The notes beneath the pieces are model-generated. The model had not been told where the DNA came from, did not search any database, and saw nothing but the letters and a program-made list of their open reading frames with translations. From the NCBI GenBank assembly GCA_963766005.1, contig CAVXYG010000011.1, forward strand, positions 1 through 46,750: 46,750 nucleotides of DNA, in the 5' to 3' direction. Made by a program: the position numbers and the translations under genes. The DNA comes from CAVXYG01 sp963766005. GTDB taxonomy: Bacteria; Actinomycetota; Actinomycetes; S36-B12; GCA-2699445. Positions 1-8,079 of the stretch are shown here, in pieces; position 1 is the stretch's first letter; each line of letters begins with the position of its first letter.

Positions 1-476
1 TACACCACGGGACGGTCCGCGGCGTCGCCGCGCTCGTCGTCCTCGGTCACCCCGAGCCGGGTGCCGAGCACGAGGCGGAGGTCGTTCAGTGCCAGCAGCC
101 AGGCCCTGGCCTCGTCGGGCGTCATCGCGATGCGGCCCTTGGCATCGGCGCGGTCCAGGCACCCCAGCGCGGCGCGGGTCCGGTCGGCGCGCTGCTGGCG
201 CAGCCCCCGCTCGGTGAACCTGCGGAAGTCCGACGAGGAGGCCTCGTCGTCGGCATAGGCGTCGGGGAACAGCCGCAGCAGCGCCGGGTCCTCTGGCCGC
301 CGGGCCTCGGCCGCGATACCGACGATCCGGGCGAGCGGGTCCTCCTGCTCACTGCGGGCGTCAGGCTCGATCCACCGCAACAGCTGGTCGAGCAGGTCGC
401 GCATCACCACCCGCTCCGTGTCCTCCAGCCGCAGTTCCAGGGACTCTCCCCGCGACCGAAATCCCCGTCGCAGCAC
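1..476 (-). CDS. DUF2017 family protein (3' end cut by window edge)
   Basis: The frame opens with a GTG one base after the clpS stop codon and runs off the window, giving about 158 residues. The translation begins VLRRGFRSRGESLELRLED and contains VVMRDLLDQLLRWIEP and ALNDLRLVLGTRLGVTEDD. That N-terminal pattern and the repeated LRLVLGTRL-type helix match DUF2017, a short, acidic, probably all-helical actinobacterial protein with no proven activity. Its place directly behind clpS is the usual synteny for the family, which suggests co-transcription and perhaps a link to Clp proteolysis; that link is inference. There is no ATG at the front, so the GTG next to the clpS stop is the best start. The C-terminus is not visible. 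Confidence 0.82.
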   Translation of the reverse strand, partial: MLRRGFRSRGESLELRLEDTERVVMRDLLDQLLRWIEPDARSEQEDPLARIVGIAAEARRPEDPALLRLFPDAYADDEASSSDFRRFTERGLRQQRADRTRAALGCLDRADAKGRIAMTPDEARAWLLALNDLRLVLGTRLGVTEDDERGDAADRPVV

Positions 477-477
477 G

Positions 478-774
478 TCAGTCGTCCTTCTGGATCGTCG
501 CCCAGAGGCCAAAGGAGTGCATGGCCGCGGCATCGACCTCCATCTCCTCGCGGCTGCCGCTGCTCACCACCGCCCGTCCCTCCTCATGCACGGCCATCAT
601 CAACTGCTCAGCCTTCTTCCGCGGGTAGGTGAAGTAGGTCATGAAGACGTAGGTCACGTACGTCGTGAGGTTCACCGGGTCGTTCCACACGATGGTGACC
701 CAGGGGCGCTCCGGGGCCGTGCGTTGATCCGTCTGCTCCGCCTCGGCGGGGGCCTCCACCGGCGCTATCGACAC
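478..774 (-). CDS. clpS: ATP-dependent Clp protease adaptor ClpS
   Basis: ClpS binds the N-domain of the ClpA/ClpC unfoldase and delivers N-degron substrates to ClpP. The 98-residue product has the family core: WVTIVWNDPVNLTTYVTYVF (the DPVN segment lies at the N-degron pocket), then a helix with KKAEQLMMAVHEEGRAVVSS and the end segment AAAMHSFGLWATIQ. Length is normal. I chose the GTG at 774 because it gives the acidic, flexible N-terminal tail typical of ClpS; the longer frame upstream would run into the promoter of the divergent aminotransferase gene. No clear Shine-Dalgarno sequence precedes this GTG, so the exact start is less sure than the identity. DUF2017 follows after one base. Confidence 0.93.
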   Translation of the reverse strand: MSIAPVEAPAEAEQTDQRTAPERPWVTIVWNDPVNLTTYVTYVFMTYFTYPRKKAEQLMMAVHEEGRAVVSSGSREEMEVDAAAMHSFGLWATIQKDD

Positions 775-842
775 GCTGCCATGGTGCCACGCAACTGCGA
801 CGAGGGGGCGCCGCCCTCGATCCGGCGGCCTAGGCTGGAGCC

Positions 843-2576
843 ATGGCACGCTGGGCGCCGCTGGCACCGGCCGCCGCGGATCTGCCGGAGCCGGCGATCC
901 TGCGGCGGATCCGGCACGGCATCATCGGCTCCGACACCGCACTGCAGGGTCCGTTCGGCCGTCTCCGCATGGTCTATGCCGACTACACGGCCAGCGGCCG
1001 ATCGTTGGACTTCGTGGAGGACTTCATCCGGCAGGCGGTCCTGCCGACCTATGGCAACACGCACAGCGAGAGCAGCACCAGCGGGCGCCAGACGACGCAA
1101 CTGCGCGAGGACGCCCGGGCGGTGGTCCGGCAGGCCGTCGGCGGGGACCGCGACACTGCCATCATCTTCACCGGCGCCGGTGCCACCGGCGCCGTCGACA
1201 GCCTCATCGGGTGCCTGAACCTGCGGCTCCCCGCCGACCTGGACGCCCGCTACGGGCTGTCCGGACACATCCCCCCCGCCGAGCGCCCCGTCGTCTTCAT
1301 CGGCCCCTACGAGCACCACAGCAACGAACTGCCTTGGCGGGAGAGCATTGCCGACGTCGTCGTCATCCCCGAGACCGCCGACGGCCACATCGATACCGCG
1401 GTCCTGTCCGAAGAGCTCCAGCGCTATCCCGAACGCCCGGTGAAGATCGGTTCCTTCAGCGCGGCGAGCAACGTCACCGGCATCATTACCGACACCGACG
1501 CGATCACCGCGCTGCTGCACCGGCACGGTGCGCTCGCGTTCTGGGACTACGCCGCCGCCGGCCCCTACCTGCCGATCCGGATGGCGCCGCTGCCGGACGC
1601 CCCCGCGACGGGCAAGGACGCGGTGTTCCTCAGCCCCCACAAGTTCATCGGCGGCCCCGGTACCGCGGGCGTGCTCGCGGTACGGCGCCAGCTGCTGACC
1701 AACACGGTGCCGGACGTCGTCGGCGGCGGAACGGTGTCGTTCGTCAGTGCCACCGAGCACCACTACCTCGCTGACGCGGAGCATCGCGAGGAGGGCGGCA
1801 CGCCGGCGATCGTGGAGTCGATCCGCACCGGGCTCGTCTTCGCGCTCAAGCAGGAAGTCGGCACCGACGTGATCGCGGCCCACGAGTCCGACTTCGCGCG
1901 ACGGGCAATCAGCGCCTGGCAGCAGCACCCGCGCATCGAGGTTCTCGGCAACCTCGATGCCGATCGGCTGTCCATCGTGTCGTTCCTCATCCGAGGCAGC
2001 CGCTACCCGTACCTGCACTACAACGCCGTCGTCGCGATGCTCAACGACCTCTTCGGCATCCAGGGACGCGGCGGGTGCTCGTGCGCCGGCCCCTACGGCC
2101 ACAGGCTGCTCGGCATCGACAGCCGCCGCAGCCGCAGCATCGACCAGCAAGTGGCGCACGGCTGCGACGGGGTCAAGCCAGGCTGGGTGCGCCTGAACTT
2201 CAACTACTTCCTCGGCGAAGAGGAGTTCCGCTACCTCGTCGATGCGGTCTGGCTGCTGGCGGAGTACGGCGAACGGCTCCTGCCGCAGTACGTCTTCGAC
2301 GCCACTACCGGCCTGTGGCGCCACCGCGACGGATCGGCCGAGCCACTGCTGCGGCTGGCGGATGTCGGCTTCGACGCCGACGGCCGCCTGCGCTGGCCGG
2401 AGCGGCCGCCTGCCGCGCGATCGCGACTGGACCAGGCCTTGGATCGCGCTGCAGAGATCCTCCGCACTGCTGCTGCCAGCGGTCCGACGGCCGACGCAGC
2501 ACTGACCTATGATGCGCTGCGCTGGTTCGAGCTTCCGGCGGAGAGCCTCGTGGCGGCACGCAGTCGGGCGCCGTAA
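843..2576 (+). CDS. Class V aminotransferase-fold PLP-dependent enzyme (cysteine desulfurase-like)
   Basis: The 577-residue product is a fold-type I PLP enzyme of the aminotransferase class V superfamily. The expected landmarks are present in order: the early YADYTASGRSL segment, THSESSTSGRQTTQLREDAR, the FTGAGATGAVDSLIG phosphate-binding region, a WDYAAAGPYLPI strand with the PLP-contacting Asp, and SPHKFIGGPGTAGVL, whose Lys267 should form the internal aldimine. Near residues 410-415 a Cys-rich RGGCSCAGPYGHRLLG segment sits where SufS/NifS enzymes carry their reactive Cys. The protein is longer than typical SufS (about 410 aa) because of a C-terminal extension. The substrate cannot be told; no suf or isc gene adjoins it. 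It is divergent from clpS across 68 bp. Confidence 0.85.
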   Translation: MARWAPLAPAAADLPEPAILRRIRHGIIGSDTALQGPFGRLRMVYADYTASGRSLDFVEDFIRQAVLPTYGNTHSESSTSGRQTTQLREDARAVVRQAVGGDRDTAIIFTGAGATGAVDSLIGCLNLRLPADLDARYGLSGHIPPAERPVVFIGPYEHHSNELPWRESIADVVVIPETADGHIDTAVLSEELQRYPERPVKIGSFSAASNVTGIITDTDAITALLHRHGALAFWDYAAAGPYLPIRMAPLPDAPATGKDAVFLSPHKFIGGPGTAGVLAVRRQLLTNTVPDVVGGGTVSFVSATEHHYLADAEHREEGGTPAIVESIRTGLVFALKQEVGTDVIAAHESDFARRAISAWQQHPRIEVLGNLDADRLSIVSFLIRGSRYPYLHYNAVVAMLNDLFGIQGRGGCSCAGPYGHRLLGIDSRRSRSIDQQVAHGCDGVKPGWVRLNFNYFLGEEEFRYLVDAVWLLAEYGERLLPQYVFDATTGLWRHRDGSAEPLLRLADVGFDADGRLRWPERPPAARSRLDQALDRAAEILRTAAASGPTADAALTYDALRWFELPAESLVAARSRAP

Positions 2577-2594
2577 GGGCACGCCGTCCGATTC

Positions 2595-2614
2595 GGCGCG
2601 GTGGACTGCGCGCC
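2595..2614. terminator. Weak inverted repeat between convergent genes
   Basis: A 6-bp GC inverted repeat (GGCGCG and CGCGCC, 8-nt loop) lies in the 65-bp gap between the convergent aminotransferase and GH18 genes. It has no T-tract. It could act as a shared terminator, but the stem is short. Confidence 0.3.
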
Positions 2615-2641
2615 GGGGGCCGTCGAGCCGAGGCTGAAACC

Positions 2642-4625
2642 TCAGGACCGCGTGTCCGCCAGTCGGACCGGCGGCACGGGATCTAGGGTCATCGGCGAAT
2701 GGAACCCGCTGTAGTCGACGAGCACGTGTGCCGCAACGCTGGTGCGGGCACAGATCCGCCGCTCGGCCCCCGGTTGGACCATGATCGTCGCGGCGACCGT
2801 CTGGCCGACGGCGAAGTTGGCCGACGAGGTCTGCGGAACCGGCCCGCCGCAGGGCCACACCTGCAGATAGCCGCTCCCCCGCGGTTGCGTCACCGTCAGG
2901 TTCACTGCGACGGCCGTGGCCGCGTCCGGAACCGTGACGGCATGCGCGGTCAGGGCCGCCGGCAACGCGCCGCCGGTTCGGGTGTCCAGCAGTCGGCGCC
3001 CCGGAACCGACGAGAAGGCCGACTTGCCCTGGAACGATCCGGTGATGTCGACCACGATGTGGGCAGTCGACGTGGTGCGGATGCAGAGCCGGCCGTCACG
3101 CCCGGGCTCGGCGATAGCGAGGTTGGCCACGATCTGCCCGCCGGTGTAGTTCAGCGCCGAGGTCGGTGCCGCAGCACCGCACGCGGCCACGACCAGGTGG
3201 CCCGGTCCCTCGGGACTCACGGCTGTCAGGTTGAGCACTACGGTCGACGCACCGCGGGGCACCGTGATGGCACGCTCGCCCCCGGCCTGGACCGGTGCGC
3301 CGGAACGGGTGTCCAGGAGCCGCTGCGGACTGCTCGCCGCGAAACGGGACCCGAACGGGGCGTAGCCGAAGTAGTCGACGATGACATGCGAACGCGCGGA
3401 GCTGAACACGCAGACCCGGTTGGCCGATCCGACGGCGACGATGGCGCTGTTGGCGACGGTCGCGCCCCGGGTGAAGTTCACGTTGGACGTCGTGGGCCGC
3501 TGCTGTCCGCAGGGGAACACGGTTGCGTAGCCGGCACGGTCAGGCCCGGTGATCGTCACGGTTGCCCCGGCAGCCGCAGCCCGATCCGGGATGGTGACCG
3601 GCAGCGTCTGACCGGCGGCCAGCGGGGAGGCGCCGCGACGGGTGTCGGTGAGCCGCTGCGGAGCCAACGAGCGGAAGTCCGGGGGCGAGGCGACGGCGGC
3701 GGTGATATCGACGAGCACGTGGCTCGGCGCGCTGCTCACCAGGCAGATCCGTCCGCCCTCACCGACTTCGACGAACGCCGCGTTCGCCACGGTGCGGCCA
3801 GCGGCGTAGTTCAGCGCGGACGTGCTCGGAGCGGCCGAGCCGCAAGGGTAGACGGTGAGATGGCCGGTGCTGGAAGGCTGCACAGCGGTGAGGTTGACGA
3901 ACGCGGCCGCCGCGCCCGGCACGGGCACCGAGCGCACCGCGCCTGCCGCCAGCGCCGTGGTCCGGCGGCTGTCCAGCAACCGCAGCGGCGGGCGCGGCAC
4001 CAGATCGGCACCGGCACCCAGCGTCCCGACGAGGTCAACGATGAAGTGTGCGCGGCTGGCCGTCTGCACGCACAGCTGCCCGCCGGGGCCGAGCGCCCCC
4101 ACGTACAGATTCGCCACGGTCTGGCCTGCGGCGTAGTTCAGCAGGGAGGTCTCCGGAGCGGTGCCGTTGCACGGGTAGGCCTTGACCCAGCCCGGCGCTT
4201 CAGGTTCGGTCACGGTCACCGTCACCGCCGCGGCCCCATCGGCAGGGACAGCGACCCTCGTGACTGATCCAGCAGCCGGCTTGGTGCCGCTGCTGCGGGT
4301 ATCGCTCAAGCGGTTCGCCTTCGGGGCGAAGGAGGACTCGTCGGGGAAGTAGCCGACCACGTCGAGCAGGAGATGCGCACGGGCCGAGGCCTGCAGACAG
4401 ATGCGGCCATCGGAGGAGACCTCGGCGATGGTCGTGGCGGCAACGGTCTGGCCGGCGGTGAAGTTGGCCACCGATGTTGTCGACGCCTTCCCGCACGGGC
4501 CGATCTGCAGGTGTCCGGACGCGGCCGGGTCGGTCACCGTTGCGTTGACGACGACCGCGGCGGCCTGCGCCGGTACTCCCCGGGCACCGGCGACCCGCAC
4601 GGGCAGCGGCACGCCGGCCGGCTGG
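2642..4625 (-). repeat. Six tandem ~108-residue protein repeats in the GH18 protein
   Basis: Each unit has a VNLTVT-like strand, a GYLxVxPCG segment with one conserved Cys, a TSxxNYAAGQTVAN segment, a GxICxxTSxxAHVxVDxxG segment with a second Cys, and ends with RLLDTR. The last unit stops at RLADTRS, the final residues of the protein. The paired Cys suggests a disulfide-stabilised beta module outside the cell; a cell-wall or carbohydrate binding role is inference. The units have diverged in DNA sequence. Confidence 0.75.
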
Positions 4626-5890
4626 CGGGTGTCGTTGCCGATCGCGTAGGCCAGGGCGCTGAGTCCTGCCGCGTAGAAGTCGTCCTCGATGCCGCCGAGA
4701 TTCCACACCGAGATCCCGGCCAGCCCGTATTTCCCGGCCAGCCGGAGCCGCTCCTGGGCGGTGCGCTGATCGCCGAACCAGATGCGCCGCTCGGCGGTAC
4801 AGGTCCGCGGCGTCGCCACGCCGTCCTGCTGCACCGTGCCCGCGGTCTCTTCCTCGTAGTCGAGGTACCACTCGCCATAGCCGCCGTGCCATACCGGCGT
4901 GGTCCCCGTCGACTTCGCGATGCTGCGGATCGCGCTCAGGCTGCGGGACGCCCGTGGCCGGTCCGCAGTCCACTCCGCCGGGCACCCGTTCGTCCGGTAC
5001 CGCCCCGCGGCGTCGGTGCGAACCCAGTCGCGCCCGTACTGGTGCACGCCGAGGGAGACCTTGTCGGCATTCCCCGCGCCGACCTGGGCCACTGCGGATC
5101 GCGCCACCTGGTCGGCCCACGTCGTGGGGCCGACCGGCCCCTCCTTGCTGACGTTGTAGTCGTAGGCCATGAGCCGCAGTCGGTCGATGGAGCCGATGAT
5201 GTCCGACCAGGCGAAGACCCAGTACCCGCCGCTGTCGTTGGGAACGCCGTTGCGGAAGGGGGCGTATCCCCCGGGGACCGTGACCGACAGCAGCTTGCCG
5301 GCGCGGTGCAGCGCCCGCGATGCCCGCGCGACGAAATCGACGAAGCGCGGCCTGGTCTGGGTCCAGGACGCAGACCCGTCGTTGAAGGCCATGTTCTCCC
5401 AGTCGAGGTCCACGCCGTCCACTCCCGCGGCGATGGCACGGGCGGCGAGCAGATCGGCGAGCGCCTGGCGACGGTCGGCAGTGGACAAGTACTCGGAGAG
5501 CTGGCGCTTGCGGGAGCCGTTGAGGTCGGTGTGCGTGGCGTACACGGTGACGCCGCGCGAGCGCAGGGTGTCCCGGATGTCCGCATACCGGCGGTTCGTC
5601 GCCCCGGTCGTGCACGCTCCCCCGTTCGCCTGGTCGATGAGGCAGGCGGGATCGTCCGGGCCGTTGAAGGCCCACATGAACTGCATGACCTCGCCGGTCA
5701 CGTCCCCGCCGCGCGTTGCCACGGCCGAGGCATCCGCGCGATCGGCCCACCAGCCCAGCCAGCCGGAGATCAAGCGCGGTCCGTCGGCGGCGCGCGCCGA
5801 GCTCGAGGGCAGCGCCGCCACCAGACCTGCCGCCAGGGCGACAGCCAGCCCAAGGGCCAGCGCGCTCGTGCGAAGCTGCGACCGGGCCAC
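2642..5890 (-). CDS. Secreted GH18-type glycoside hydrolase with six C-terminal repeats
   Basis: This 1,082-residue protein has a signal peptide (basic start, hydrophobic stretch about residues 10-27, AXA-type cleavage near residue 34). Residues about 38-415 form a family 18 TIM barrel: AAGVDGVDLDWE carries the DxxDxDxE motif with Asp158, Asp161, Asp163 and the catalytic acid Glu165, followed by LRLMAYDYNVS and, near the end, GLAGISVWNLGG. GH18 enzymes act on chitin or related GlcNAc polymers; sporulation-type peptidoglycan hydrolases share the fold, so the substrate is open. From about residue 425 to the stop there are six repeats of about 108 residues. The GTG start follows a good purine-rich ribosome site. 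The IclR gene lies 174 bp upstream on the same strand. Confidence 0.85.
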   Translation of the reverse strand: MARSQLRTSALALGLAVALAAGLVAALPSSSARAADGPRLISGWLGWWADRADASAVATRGGDVTGEVMQFMWAFNGPDDPACLIDQANGGACTTGATNRRYADIRDTLRSRGVTVYATHTDLNGSRKRQLSEYLSTADRRQALADLLAARAIAAGVDGVDLDWENMAFNDGSASWTQTRPRFVDFVARASRALHRAGKLLSVTVPGGYAPFRNGVPNDSGGYWVFAWSDIIGSIDRLRLMAYDYNVSKEGPVGPTTWADQVARSAVAQVGAGNADKVSLGVHQYGRDWVRTDAAGRYRTNGCPAEWTADRPRASRSLSAIRSIAKSTGTTPVWHGGYGEWYLDYEEETAGTVQQDGVATPRTCTAERRIWFGDQRTAQERLRLAGKYGLAGISVWNLGGIEDDFYAAGLSALAYAIGNDTRQPAGVPLPVRVAGARGVPAQAAAVVVNATVTDPAASGHLQIGPCGKASTTSVANFTAGQTVAATTIAEVSSDGRICLQASARAHLLLDVVGYFPDESSFAPKANRLSDTRSSGTKPAAGSVTRVAVPADGAAAVTVTVTEPEAPGWVKAYPCNGTAPETSLLNYAAGQTVANLYVGALGPGGQLCVQTASRAHFIVDLVGTLGAGADLVPRPPLRLLDSRRTTALAAGAVRSVPVPGAAAAFVNLTAVQPSSTGHLTVYPCGSAAPSTSALNYAAGRTVANAAFVEVGEGGRICLVSSAPSHVLVDITAAVASPPDFRSLAPQRLTDTRRGASPLAAGQTLPVTIPDRAAAAGATVTITGPDRAGYATVFPCGQQRPTTSNVNFTRGATVANSAIVAVGSANRVCVFSSARSHVIVDYFGYAPFGSRFAASSPQRLLDTRSGAPVQAGGERAITVPRGASTVVLNLTAVSPEGPGHLVVAACGAAAPTSALNYTGGQIVANLAIAEPGRDGRLCIRTTSTAHIVVDITGSFQGKSAFSSVPGRRLLDTRTGGALPAALTAHAVTVPDAATAVAVNLTVTQPRGSGYLQVWPCGGPVPQTSSANFAVGQTVAATIMVQPGAERRICARTSVAAHVLVDYSGFHSPMTLDPVPPVRLADTRS

Positions 5891-6064
5891 CGCTCCCCCT
5901 TCCGGCGCTCGCGACCTCGAGGCTCAGGACGAGCATCGAGCCTCACCAGCGCCCCTGTGCAGCCTAACCACGACAGCGGTCGCGAAGGAAGGGGCAGATT
6001 CGGCTGCGGGGGTCGCCCGAGCACGTCCGGCACGGCAGCCGGGCTGCTGGGCCGAGGTCGGCTC

Positions 6065-6709
6065 TCAGCGCAGCAGTCGAGCCGTGTCGTTGGCCGCAGC
6101 CACGACGACGGGCCCGGCGCGAGCAGGATCCAGCCCGACCATGCTGACGATGCCCACTGCGGACTCCAGCCAGGGGACACCGTGCACCGGTGCGGCCACC
6201 GAGAACCCGCCGAGCTGCGCGTCCTGCCCGGCGATGAACTGCTGCGGATCGACTGTTCGGCCGGAGGTCCGGCTCAACAGCGCCGCACGGCCGGCGATAC
6301 TGCGGTCGGCTGGGTGCCGGGCCCCCACCCGCAGCGCCACATGGACATCGGTACGGGCCGGCTCCATGACCGCCACGACGAGGCCGTCGGTGCCGTCGAG
6401 CAGCGTCAGATGGGAAGTGGCGCCGACGGCGTCGGCCAATCGCCGCAGCACGGGCAGTGCGGCATCCCGCAACATCGGCTGAATCTGGCGGGCCAGCGAC
6501 AGGGAAGCCACACCGAGGCGGCACCTGCCGTCGGCCGCTCGGCGCAGGAAGCCGTGCTGGTCCAGCGTCGCCACGAGCCGGTACACCACCGTGCGGCCCA
6601 CGCCGAGCTCGGCGGCGATATCGGTGACGGTGAGGCCCTCCGGGTGCGCGGAGAGCAGTTCCAGGACCCGCAGCCCACGATCGAGAGTCTGACTGGTTTC
6701 GGTCCCCAT
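6065..6709 (-). CDS. IclR-family transcriptional regulator
   Basis: The 214-residue product has an N-terminal winged helix (residues about 8-65: LDRGLRVLELLSAHPEGLTV, DIAAELGVGRTVVYRLVATL, then RLGVASLSLA) and a C-terminal GAF-like effector domain with LLDGTDGLVVAV, the HPADRSIAGRAALL loop and AAPVHGVPW. IclR proteins are dimeric ligand-responsive repressors or activators. It is somewhat shorter than the usual 240-260 residues. It starts 9 bp downstream of the DUF3039 stop, so the two are probably co-transcribed. Its target is not evident; the GH18 gene downstream is one candidate, by proximity only. Confidence 0.88.
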   Translation of the reverse strand: MGTETSQTLDRGLRVLELLSAHPEGLTVTDIAAELGVGRTVVYRLVATLDQHGFLRRAADGRCRLGVASLSLARQIQPMLRDAALPVLRRLADAVGATSHLTLLDGTDGLVVAVMEPARTDVHVALRVGARHPADRSIAGRAALLSRTSGRTVDPQQFIAGQDAQLGGFSVAAPVHGVPWLESAVGIVSMVGLDPARAGPVVVAAANDTARLLR

Positions 6710-6718
6710 CCCGGCGGC

Positions 6719-6991
6719 TCAGGAGTCCTGATTGCCGGAGTTGGGCAGTCCTTCGTAGATCTTCTTGCAGTCCGGGCACACCGGGAACTTCTTGGGGTCG
6801 CGGCCGGGGGTCCAGACCTTGCCGCACAGCGCCACGACCGGGTCGCCCGTCATGGCGCTCTCGACGATCTTCTCCTTGCGGACGTAGTGGGAGAACCGCT
6901 CCTGATCGCCCGGCTCCTGCAACTGGGTCGCCGGCTCCTCGAGGAGGGTTCCGCCGGTTCTGGGATTCGCCAGGGGGGTCACGTCCGCCAT
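6719..6991 (-). CDS. DUF3039 zinc-ribbon protein
   Basis: This 90-residue protein matches the actinobacterial DUF3039 family: HYVRKEKIVESAMTGDPVVA, then ALCGKVWTPGRDPKKFPVCP and DCKKIYEGLP. His35, Cys56, Cys72 and Cys75 are placed to bind one zinc ion (H/C plus CxxC). No biochemical role is established for the family; it is widely conserved in actinobacteria. It is the first gene of a likely two-gene unit with the IclR regulator and is divergent from the thioredoxin gene across 100 bp that contain a palindrome. Confidence 0.88.
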   Translation of the reverse strand: MADVTPLANPRTGGTLLEEPATQLQEPGDQERFSHYVRKEKIVESAMTGDPVVALCGKVWTPGRDPKKFPVCPDCKKIYEGLPNSGNQDS

Positions 6992-7033
6992 GCCCCCATG
7001 GTACGGGAATAGGGCGCAACATCCACTGCGTTA

Positions 7034-7049
7034 ATACCCCCGAGGGTAT
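7034..7049. promoter_or_regulatory. CsoR/CstR-type palindrome upstream of the thioredoxin gene
   Basis: A perfect inverted repeat, ATACCC-CCGA-GGGTAT, sits 42 bp before the thioredoxin start and 42 bp upstream of the divergent DUF3039 start. A/T-flanked C-run/G-run palindromes of this shape are typical operators of the CsoR family, which senses Cu(I), persulfide or formaldehyde depending on the member. No csoR gene lies in the window, so the link is by motif only. Confidence 0.45.
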
Positions 7050-7091
7050 CGAACCGATGCCCTCTCCGATCAGCTAGGGAAGGGCAGCCAT

Positions 7092-7466
7092 ATGGCTCCG
7101 ATCGATCTGACCGCCGACACCTTCGAATCCACCGTGATGGGCAACGACATCGTGCTGGTCGATTTCTGGGCCGCCTGGTGCGGGCCGTGCCGAATGTTCG
7201 CCCCCGTCTTCGAGAAGGCTGCGGAGCAGCACACCGACATCACCTTCACCAAGGTGGACACCGAGGCCGAGCCCGCTCTGGCCGCCAGCTTCCAGATCAC
7301 CAGCATCCCCACCCTGATGGCCATCCGCGAGGGAGTCGTGCTCTACGCGCAGCCGGGCGCACTGCCGGCGCCGTCGCTGGAAGAGCTCATCAGCAAGGTG
7401 CGCGAGGTCGACATGGCCCAAGTCCGCGAGGAGATCGCCGCCCAGCAGCAGGCCAATCCGGAGTAG
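7092..7466 (+). CDS. Thioredoxin
   Basis: A 124-residue thioredoxin-fold protein with the canonical redox site WAAWCGPCRMF (Cys30 and Cys33), the buried Asp24 in VLVDFW, and the cis-proline loop ITSIPTLM. It reduces protein disulfides in the cytoplasm; there is no signal peptide. The C-terminal tail (REVDMAQVREEIAAQQQ) is an extra charged helix of about 15 residues beyond the usual 105-110. A purine-rich AGGGAAGGG ribosome site precedes the ATG. It stands alone rather than beside trxB. The palindrome at 7034-7049 suggests metal- or sulfur-stress control. Confidence 0.94.
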   Translation: MAPIDLTADTFESTVMGNDIVLVDFWAAWCGPCRMFAPVFEKAAEQHTDITFTKVDTEAEPALAASFQITSIPTLMAIREGVVLYAQPGALPAPSLEELISKVREVDMAQVREEIAAQQQANPE

Positions 7467-7653
7467 CTGAGGGCGCATCCTGTCAGGGTTCAACCACGCC
7501 TTGAAACGTTTCGGGCATGTTACGTGGCGGCAATCGGGGCGATTCCCCCAGATGGGTCAACTGATCCTGTCGGGATCTGCGGAAGGTAGTGACAGGTTGT
7601 TGATCTTCGCTATAGCGTGATCTCGCATCACTCATCGGCGAGGGAGGCACCAC

Positions 7654-8025
7654 ATGCCGCAGCAGCCGCTAGCTCAGGTCCCGTCGGACGTTGTCTGGCA
7701 ATGGCAGGAGATCGGCGCTTGTCGGCAAGCCGACCCAACGCTGTTCTTCCACCCGCAGAACGAGCGAGGACTCGCCCGGGCGCGACGGGATAGGGCGGCC
7801 AAAGCGGTCTGTGCGGCCTGCCCGGTGCGCATCGAGTGCGCCGACTACGCCATCCGTGCCCGGGAGCCCTACGGCGTCTGGGGCGGCCTCACAGAGGAGG
7901 ACCGCGAAGCGATCTACGCGCGCATCCCCATCGCGGTCTATCCGCGAACTCGGGGCGAGGGCGCCAAGCGCTGCGCGGACCAGATCAACGACGCGATCTC
8001 CCCCAACGCCCTCGGCATCGCCTGA
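7654..8025 (+). CDS. whiB3: WhiB-family Fe-S transcriptional regulator (WhiB3/WhiD-like)
   Basis: The 123-residue protein has the four WhiB cysteines (Cys23, Cys53, Cys56, Cys62) that hold a [4Fe-4S] cluster, then the G-[VI]-W-G-G turn (residues 74-78). The segment from WQWQEIGAC through LFFHPQNERG to EPYGVWGGLTEEDRE follows the WhiB3 (WhiD in Streptomyces) pattern more closely than WhiB1 or WhiB2. WhiB3 proteins bind the housekeeping sigma factor and respond to redox and NO. The C-terminal tail (residues about 90-123, with an extra Cys) is longer than usual. A GGGAGG ribosome site precedes the ATG. A strong hairpin follows the stop codon. Confidence 0.92.
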   Translation: MPQQPLAQVPSDVVWQWQEIGACRQADPTLFFHPQNERGLARARRDRAAKAVCAACPVRIECADYAIRAREPYGVWGGLTEEDREAIYARIPIAVYPRTRGEGAKRCADQINDAISPNALGIA

Positions 8026-8040
8026 GCGACGGCGACGCGA

Positions 8041-8079
8041 GAGGCCTGCCGGTCCAGGATCCCGGGACCGGCAGGCCTC
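8041..8079 (+). terminator. Terminator hairpin after whiB
   Basis: A perfect 15-bp stem (8041-8055 pairing with 8065-8079) with a 9-nt loop begins 15 nt after the whiB stop. There is no T-tract, which is common in high-GC actinobacteria. Confidence 0.8.

Noticed and set aside
765..2858. Minus-strand open frame of 697 codons opposite the aminotransferase
   Set aside because: The aminotransferase on the plus strand has clear PLP motifs; the antisense frame has none and overlaps the clpS promoter region.
2699..4267. Plus-strand open frame of 522 codons opposite the GH18 repeats
   Set aside because: It is composed of Arg/Gly/Asp-rich sequence with no recognisable family and mirrors the GC-biased codons of the real gene.
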